From positions 59,621 to 123,620 of the forward strand of contig NZ_CAJPVI010000026.1 in NCBI RefSeq assembly GCF_905397435.1: a stretch of DNA of 64,000 bases, given 5' to 3'. Shown here piece by piece: positions 59,393 to 64,000 of this stretch. This DNA comes from Cupriavidus numazuensis. Lineage in GTDB: Bacteria > Pseudomonadota > Gammaproteobacteria > Burkholderiales > Burkholderiaceae. The notes below the pieces were generated by a model. It worked only from the letters and a program-made list of their open reading frames with translations. It ran no database searches and was not told the DNA's origin. Each line of letters opens with the position of its first letter. Positions within the stretch are counted from its first letter, which is position 1. The translations under genes were made by a program, and so were the position numbers.

Positions 59393-59707
59393 ATGGACGC
59401 GCAACAACTGGAACTGGAGACCCTCCAGCAACACCCCGATTTCATCCGGCTGGCCAGCAGGCGCGCACGCCTGGGCTGGTCGCTCACGGTGGTGATGCTG
59501 GCCATCTATTTCGGCTTCATCCTGCTGCTGGCGTTCGCGCCGGCCACGCTGGGCACGCCGCTTGGCGGCGGCGTCATGACGGTCGGCATCCCGGTCGGCG
59601 TGGGCATCATCGTGGCGGCCGTCGTGCTGACCGCTGTCTACGTGCGCCGGGCCAATACCGAACTGGACCCGATCAACGAACGCCTGCGCAAGGAGTGCCA
59701 AGCATGA
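59393..59707 (+). CDS. DUF485 (YjcH-like) small membrane protein
   Basis: A 104-residue protein with two membrane helices (about 30-50 and 60-85) and polar ends; ATG 59393 follows CAAAGGAGACC. It matches the YjcH/DUF485 family, which is nearly always encoded directly before ActP-type sodium/solute symporters and is taken to be an accessory subunit. Its stop overlaps the ActP start (ATGA). The upstream open frame inside the repeat element is not real coding sequence. Confidence 0.92.
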   Translation: MDAQQLELETLQQHPDFIRLASRRARLGWSLTVVMLAIYFGFILLLAFAPATLGTPLGGGVMTVGIPVGVGIIVAAVVLTAVYVRRANTELDPINERLRKECQA

Positions 59708-61368
59708 AGCCAACTCTCCGTCATCTGTCCCTGGTCATCATGGTCCTTGCCAGCAGCGCCGCGCTGGCCGCGCCCGCGATCCAGGGCGAAGTCACACGCC
59801 GGCCCCTGAACTGGAGCGCCATCGTGATGTTCATGCTGTTCGTGCTGTTCACGCTCGGCATTACGCGCTGGGCTGCGCGGCGCACGAAGTCAGCGTCGGA
59901 CTTCTATGCGGCCGGCGGCGGCCTGACCGGCTTCCAGAACGGGCTGGCGATTGCCGGCGACATGGTCTCGGCCGCATCGTTCCTCGGCATCTCGGCGATG
60001 ATGTTCGACAAGGGCTATGACGGGCTGATCTACGCGCTCGGCGTGGTCGCCGGCTGGCCCATCATCCTGTTCATCGTGGCCGAGCGGCTGCGCAACCTGG
60101 GCCGCTATACGTTTGCCGATGTGGTGTCGTACCGTTTGTCGCAGAAGCCCGTGCGCATCACGGCCGCATTCGGCACGCTGACCGTCGTGATCATGTATCT
60201 GGTCGCGCAGATGGTTGGGGCCGGCAAGCTGATCGAGCTGCTGTTCGGCACCAGCTATGAATCGGCCGTGGTGGTCGTCGGCCTGCTGATGGTGCTGTAC
60301 GTGCTGTTCGGCGGCATGCTGGCGACGACATGGGTGCAGATCATCAAGGCCGTGCTGCTGCTGGGCGGTGTCACGTTCATGGCGGTCATGGTGCTGGCGT
60401 ACTTCAACTACAGCCCCGAAGCGATGTTCGCGGGCGCGGCGAAGGTGCATGACAAGGGTCTTGCCATCCTGTCGCCGGGCGGCCTCGTGTCGAACCCGAT
60501 CGACGCCATTTCGCTGGGCGTGGGCATGATGTTCGGCACGGCCGGGCTGCCGCATATCCTGATGCGCTTCTTCACGGTCGCGGATGCCCGTGAAGCCCGC
60601 AAGTCTGTGCTGTACGCGACCGGTTTCATCGGCTACTTCTACGTGCTGATCCTCGTGGTGGGCTTTGGTGCCATCGTCATGGTGGGCAGCGATCCCGCCT
60701 ACCGCGATGCCGCGGGCAAGCTGATCGGCGGCAGCAATATGGTGGCCGTGCATCTCGCGCATGCGATCGGCGGTGACTTGTTCCTCGGCTTCATCTCGGC
60801 GGTGGCGTTCGCGACCATCCTCGCGGTGGTGGCGGGCCTCGCGCTGTCGGGGGCCTCGGCGGTGTCGCACGACTTGTACGCCAACGTGTTCCGCAAAGGG
60901 CAGGCGAACGAGAAGGACGAGATTCGCGTCTCGAAAGCGGCCACGCTGGTCATCGGCCTGCTGGCGATGGTGCTCGGCGTGCTGTTCGAGAAGCAGAACA
61001 TCGCCTTCCTGTCCGGGCTGGTGCTGGCCATCGCGGCTTCGGTCAACTTCCCGGTGCTGTTCCTGTCGATGTTCTGGAAGGGACTGACCACGAAGGGCGC
61101 TGTTGCGGGAAGCCTCGCGGGACTCGCGTCGGCGGTGGCGCTGCTGGTGCTGGGCCCCACAGTGTGGGTCGGCCTGCTGCACCATGACAAGCCGATCTTC
61201 CCGTATGCGAATCCTGCGTTGTTCTCAATGACGCTTGCATTCGTCTCTGCGTGGCTCGTGTCAGTACTCGACAATTCGGCGCAGGCTACTGCGGAGCGAC
61301 GCCGGTTTGGCGCGCAGTTCGTGCGGTCGATGACGGGGATTGGAGCTGCGGGGGCGTCGCAGCATTGA
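59704..61368 (+). CDS. actP: ActP-type cation/monocarboxylate symporter
   Basis: A 554-residue sodium:solute symporter with a cleavable-looking N-terminus (ALAAPAIQG) and about 13 membrane helices. Signature segments include RRTKSASDFYAAGGGLTGFQNGLAIAGDMVSAASFLGISAMMF, NLGRYTFADVVSYRLSQ and GGSNMVAVHLAHAIGG. ActP imports acetate and other short monocarboxylates. Pseudomonas phenylacetate permeases belong to the same family, and this gene follows paaK, so phenylacetate is a second candidate substrate. A hairpin terminator follows at 61374-61394. Confidence 0.9.
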   Translation: MKPTLRHLSLVIMVLASSAALAAPAIQGEVTRRPLNWSAIVMFMLFVLFTLGITRWAARRTKSASDFYAAGGGLTGFQNGLAIAGDMVSAASFLGISAMMFDKGYDGLIYALGVVAGWPIILFIVAERLRNLGRYTFADVVSYRLSQKPVRITAAFGTLTVVIMYLVAQMVGAGKLIELLFGTSYESAVVVVGLLMVLYVLFGGMLATTWVQIIKAVLLLGGVTFMAVMVLAYFNYSPEAMFAGAAKVHDKGLAILSPGGLVSNPIDAISLGVGMMFGTAGLPHILMRFFTVADAREARKSVLYATGFIGYFYVLILVVGFGAIVMVGSDPAYRDAAGKLIGGSNMVAVHLAHAIGGDLFLGFISAVAFATILAVVAGLALSGASAVSHDLYANVFRKGQANEKDEIRVSKAATLVIGLLAMVLGVLFEKQNIAFLSGLVLAIAASVNFPVLFLSMFWKGLTTKGAVAGSLAGLASAVALLVLGPTVWVGLLHHDKPIFPYANPALFSMTLAFVSAWLVSVLDNSAQATAERRRFGAQFVRSMTGIGAAGASQH

Positions 61369-61373
61369 CGGGG

Positions 61374-61398
61374 AGGGCCGGTCCAGCCGGCCCTGTTT
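61374..61398 (+). terminator. Hairpin terminator after actP
   Basis: AGGGCCGG and CCGGCCCT form a perfect 8-bp stem with a 5-nt loop, followed by GTTT. It lies 6 bp after the actP stop and just before the 3' end of the convergent SDR gene. The T-run is short, so termination may be partial. Confidence 0.65.
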
Positions 61399-61406
61399 CG
61401 TGTCGC

Positions 61407-62285
61407 TCAGTTTGACGCGCTGACGAGATCGGTCGACACCGCCACCGCGTGCCACGCCTCCAGTTCCTCTGCAACACTGCGGTTCTTCGCCGTAATCCTG
61501 GCCACCGTATCGGAACCCAGCGGCAGCCGCACCGGCGGCGTCTTGCTGTCCGCCAGCGTCAGCAGTGCGGCCGCCAGCTTGGTCGGATCGCCGGGCTGCT
61601 GGTGATTGGCCGATGCCATATGCCCGCGCATCGCGCCCACGGTCTCCGCATACTCGGCAATCTCGCTACCCACGCGCACCAGCGAGCTGGCATCGAGGAA
61701 ATCGGTGCGGAAGAAGCCCGGCTCGACCACCGTCGCATGCACACCGAGCGGAGCAAGTTCCGCGGCCAGTGCCTCGGTCAGGCCTTCCACCGCGAACTTG
61801 GTGGCGCCGTAGACGCCCCAGCCTGGATAGGCCGCATAGCCGCCGACCGACGACATATTCATGATGTGGCCGCTGCGCTGACGGCGCATATGCGGCAGCA
61901 CCGCGCGCGTCACGCCCAGCAGGCCGAACACATTGGTGGCGAACTGGTTCTGCACTTCCTCGCGCGATGCCTCTTCGACCGCACCAAGAAGGCCGTAGCC
62001 AGCGTTGTTGACGAGCACGTCGATGCGGCCGAAGCGGGCCACGGCGGCGTCGGCAGCGGCAATGGCTTGCTCGTCGCTGTTGACGTCGAGGGCCACGGCC
62101 AGCAGGCGCTCGTGGTCACCCAGCACATCGATGATGGCTTGCGGGCGGCGCGCCGTGGCGACCACGCTGTCGCCGCGGGCCAGCGCGGCACGCGCAATCT
62201 CCAGCCCGAAGCCGCGCGAAGCGCCGGTGATGAACCAGACCTTTCCAGTGTTGGCGGAAGCGGCGGTGTTGGTGATGTTTGACAT
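61407..62285 (-). CDS. Short-chain dehydrogenase/reductase of unknown substrate
   Basis: A 292-residue classical SDR. VWFITGASRGFGLEIARAAL (cofactor Gly motif, about 16-35), VNNAGYG, NMSSVGGYAAYPGWGVYGATKFAVEG (catalytic Ser, Tyr and Lys) and GFFRTDFLDASSL are present. It belongs to the group often annotated as oxidoreductases with a retinol dehydrogenase-like pattern. It has TAAGGAGAC-type spacing (minus strand, CAAGGAGACTT) before its ATG. It is divergent from a LysR gene that probably regulates it. The substrate cannot be told from sequence. Confidence 0.9.
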   Translation of the reverse strand: MSNITNTAASANTGKVWFITGASRGFGLEIARAALARGDSVVATARRPQAIIDVLGDHERLLAVALDVNSDEQAIAAADAAVARFGRIDVLVNNAGYGLLGAVEEASREEVQNQFATNVFGLLGVTRAVLPHMRRQRSGHIMNMSSVGGYAAYPGWGVYGATKFAVEGLTEALAAELAPLGVHATVVEPGFFRTDFLDASSLVRVGSEIAEYAETVGAMRGHMASANHQQPGDPTKLAAALLTLADSKTPPVRLPLGSDTVARITAKNRSVAEELEAWHAVAVSTDLVSASN

Positions 62286-62484
62286 GGTAAGTCTCCTTGC
62301 GGTGGGTTTCGGTAGCGATGGCGTTGGCCACGAGACAAATTTAGGTCAACACAAAAGCTTCCAGTAGAGCGACCAATGGCGTTTCACTGGCAACCAGTAG
62401 TTGTTAATCGGTTCGCATGCCGACTCGCCCTGCATTCGCCCGATTCGATTGAGCAAAGCTCAACCGTGTGGCAGACTCGCCGGC

Positions 62485-63381
62485 ATGGATCGACTTCCCC
62501 CTCTCAACGCCCTGCGGGCCTTCGAAGCGGCTGCCCGTCACCTGAGCATCACGGTAGCAGCGGAGGAGCTGCACGTGACGCCCGGCGCCGTCAGCCGCCA
62601 GATCCGCTCGCTGGAAGACGGGCTTGGCGTGCAATTGCTGCACCGCGGTCATCGCCAGATCACGCTGACCCGTACTGGCGAGGACTACTACCGCGCCGTG
62701 ACGCGGGCCATGGATGACCTGCGCGAAGCGACGCGCCGCCTCGGCAAGCGCGCCAAACGCAAGCAGCTCAAGGTGCGTGCTTACACGACCTTTGCGATGC
62801 GCTGGCTGATTCCGCGGCTGTCGAGCTTTCATGCGGCGAATCCGGGTATCGAGGTGCTGCTGACCGCTACGCTCGACCCGGTCGATTTTCGCAAGGAGGA
62901 CATCGACGGGGCGATCCGGCTTGGCGATGGGAAGTGGCCGGGCGTGAATGCCTACCGGCTGGTTTCCAACGTGCTGGTGCCCGTGTGCAGTCCTGCGCTG
63001 ATGGCAGGGTCGCGCAAGGTCAGGAAGCCTGCGGATTTGCAGGACCACACGCTGCTGCATTCCGTGGCCAGGCCGGATGACTGGGCGCACTGGCTGCGCG
63101 CGGCTGGGGCGGATCGGGACGTCGATATTCGCGGTGGCATGACCTACCAGAGTTCGGCCATGGCCTATGCGGCGGCAATCGAAGGGCTTGGATTTGCCAT
63201 TGCGCAGCGCTTCCTGGTGACCGGAGACCTGGCCGCGGGCACGCTGGTCGCGCCATTCCGCCAGGAGGTCGACATGGGGGATTTCACTTACTACCTGTTG
63301 ATCCCGGCAGACCGCCGGGAAAGCCCGAGCATGGCGACGTTTCGTACGTGGTTGTTGGAGCAGTTTGAAGCGCAGGGTTGA
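62485..63381 (+). CDS. LysR-family regulator of the GcvA type
   Basis: A 298-residue protein from ATG 62485; upstream in-frame starts lack homology. The helix-turn-helix region RLPPLNALRAFEAAARHLSITVAAEELHVTPGAVSRQIRSLEDGLGVQL is the GcvA-group signature. The effector domain follows (VRAYTTFAMRWLIPRLSSFHAANPGIEV; DGAIRLGDGKWPG). GcvA-group proteins in this lineage regulate many unrelated genes. It is divergent from the SDR gene, with a 199-bp gap. There is no strong link to glycine cleavage genes here. Confidence 0.9.
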   Translation: MDRLPPLNALRAFEAAARHLSITVAAEELHVTPGAVSRQIRSLEDGLGVQLLHRGHRQITLTRTGEDYYRAVTRAMDDLREATRRLGKRAKRKQLKVRAYTTFAMRWLIPRLSSFHAANPGIEVLLTATLDPVDFRKEDIDGAIRLGDGKWPGVNAYRLVSNVLVPVCSPALMAGSRKVRKPADLQDHTLLHSVARPDDWAHWLRAAGADRDVDIRGGMTYQSSAMAYAAAIEGLGFAIAQRFLVTGDLAAGTLVAPFRQEVDMGDFTYYLLIPADRRESPSMATFRTWLLEQFEAQG

Positions 63382-63406
63382 GGTTTCTGGTTCATTCGTT
63401 GGGTGG

Positions 63407-63517
63407 TCGTTCTTGGCATGCGCTGCTGTTTCGCCGGCGTAGCCGGCGGGGGGGTCTGTGGTTAGAGTTGGGTTATCGCTCTTGGCAGGCGCGGCTGTTT
63501 CGCCGGCGTAGCCGGCG
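63407..63517. repeat. 42-bp imperfect direct repeat
   Basis: Two copies, 63407-63448 and 63476-63517, read TCGYTCTTGGCA followed by a variable few bases and CTGTTTCGCCGGCGTAGCCGGCG. The last 23 bases are identical and contain the dyad CGCCGGCGTAGCCGGCG. The copies start 69 bp apart. Confidence 0.75.
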
Positions 63518-63518
63518 A

Positions 63519-63547
63519 CCTACTTTTACCCGAGCGGTAAAAGTAGG
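63519..63547. repeat. Perfect 12-bp hairpin
   Basis: CCTACTTTTACC and GGTAAAAGTAGG flank a 5-nt loop (CGAGC). It immediately follows the second copy of the 42-bp repeat, so the two may form one compound element. It is not followed by a T-run on the plus strand. Confidence 0.75.
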
Positions 63548-63815
63548 CAAAAGCGCGTTTACGTGGTCAATCCAAGGCTCGATGCCGTTGTTGCATCAGA
63601 GGTCCGCTGGACTGCCTGCCGCGTAGATGATTAGGATGGGACAGCGCATACGAGCGAACCCGGATTACGGAGTGGTCCCTACTAATATCGCCTTCACGGG
63701 GACGCCTACGGCTGCGCTACGCGCGGTTCGGAGTAAGACCGCCAAGGTCTAGTCCGAAGCTCGCCTCGGTAACGAAGCCTTGGGCGCATTGCATGCGCGT
63801 AGAGACAGAAAATCA

Positions 63816-63845
63816 GGAACTGGAACTGGAACTGGAATCGGAACT
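63816..63845. repeat. GGAACT hexamer tract
   Basis: Five consecutive hexamers, three GGAACT, one GGAATC and one GGAACT, make a short tandem repeat. No gene includes it convincingly. It may be a slippage-prone tract. Confidence 0.6.
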
Positions 63846-64000
63846 CGTGCGCCAGCTACGTTGATGAGATCGCACCCAGACGACGACGTGCGCGCAGCGC
63901 AGCCGAAGGCGTCCCACCACTGACCTGGTTGAAACGCTGTACCCGAGTCCGTCTTGGGGATCGTCCAAAAGTCGTGCCGCGCCAGGCACAGGTTCTGACT

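Larger units (their letters stand above)
63382..64000. other. Gene-poor, repeat-containing terminal region
   Basis: No convincing coding sequence was found in about 620 bp to the window end; the frames are short and lack recognisable motifs. The region holds a 42-bp imperfect direct repeat (63407-63448 and 63476-63517), a 12-bp perfect hairpin (63519-63547) and a hexamer tract (63816-63845). Its lower coding density and base use suggest intergenic or decayed DNA. Confidence 0.6.

Noticed and set aside
63640..63720. Possible tRNA-like or structured RNA near 63640-63720
   Set aside because: No acceptor stem, anticodon arm or CCA-type end could be assembled by eye.
63407..63845. CRISPR-like array in the terminal repeats
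   Set aside because: There are only two 42-bp copies with one short gap, and no cas genes or further spacers.

Overview
This is a 64 kb, GC-rich, gene-dense stretch that looks like a chromosome or megaplasmid segment of a betaproteobacterium of the Cupriavidus/Ralstonia type (Burkholderiaceae). Supporting signs are five orphan Bug/TctC-type solute receptors, a PhnW-PhnR-PhnA-PhnY phosphonate locus, a PaaABCDE cluster with a type-2 PaaN, a phasin beside a 3-hydroxybutyrate locus, and a tandem glycine riboswitch ahead of a DadA-like dehydrogenase. No rRNA, tRNA, CRISPR array, transposase or phage gene was seen. The window is mostly catabolic modules, each with its own regulator and often its own periplasmic receptor.

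Layout: 1-2540 is the 3' part of an aromatic amine dehydrogenase (aau) cluster: aauE (partial), aauD, aauA and two monohaem cytochromes c. 2645-4265 is a divergent argP-like/argO-like pair for basic amino acid export. 4436-9157 is an acyl-CoA operon: receptor, DUF35 protein, thiolase-like protein, and a fused hydratase/3-hydroxyacyl-CoA dehydrogenase. 9236-11405 holds a MASE2-GGDEF diguanylate cyclase and a LysR regulator. 11561-26302 is a large uncharacterised carboxylate or CoA-ester module: IclR regulator, NDP-forming acyl-CoA synthetase, three receptors, a DUF1254 protein, an alkylsulfatase-like MBL protein with an altered metal site, a class III CoA-transferase, a hydratase-like protein, two acyl-CoA dehydrogenases and a porin. 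26309-31340 is a glucarate module (ketoglutarate semialdehyde dehydrogenase, GntR regulator, GudD, receptor), followed by a DMT transporter.

32287-37300 encodes the complete hydrolytic 2-aminoethylphosphonate route: PhnW makes phosphonoacetaldehyde, PhnY oxidises it to phosphonoacetate, and PhnA releases acetate and phosphate. PhnR is the likely regulator. A DeoR regulator, an orphan fimbrial adhesin and NADP-type glutamate dehydrogenase follow. 40988-42474 is a tandem glycine riboswitch and a D-amino acid dehydrogenase-like gene. 42481-47035 is a sigma-54-controlled 3-hydroxybutyrate locus: activator, GntP-type permease and dehydrogenase, then a phasin. 47344-51112 carries a chemoreceptor, a phytase-like esterase and a PEBP-family protein.

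51221-59136 is the phenylacetate module paaX / paaABCDE-paaN-paaK, followed by a DUF485/ActP-type symporter pair that may import phenylacetate or acetate. The window ends with an SDR oxidoreductase, a divergent GcvA-like LysR regulator, and about 600 bp of repeat-containing DNA without a convincing gene. The strongest non-coding signals are the tandem glycine riboswitch (40988-41185), three helically phased GTCTC-N6-GAGAC-like sites upstream of a sigma-54 promoter (43998-44152), and two copies of a roughly 135-bp inverted-repeat element whose outermost stems differ in sequence but still pair.
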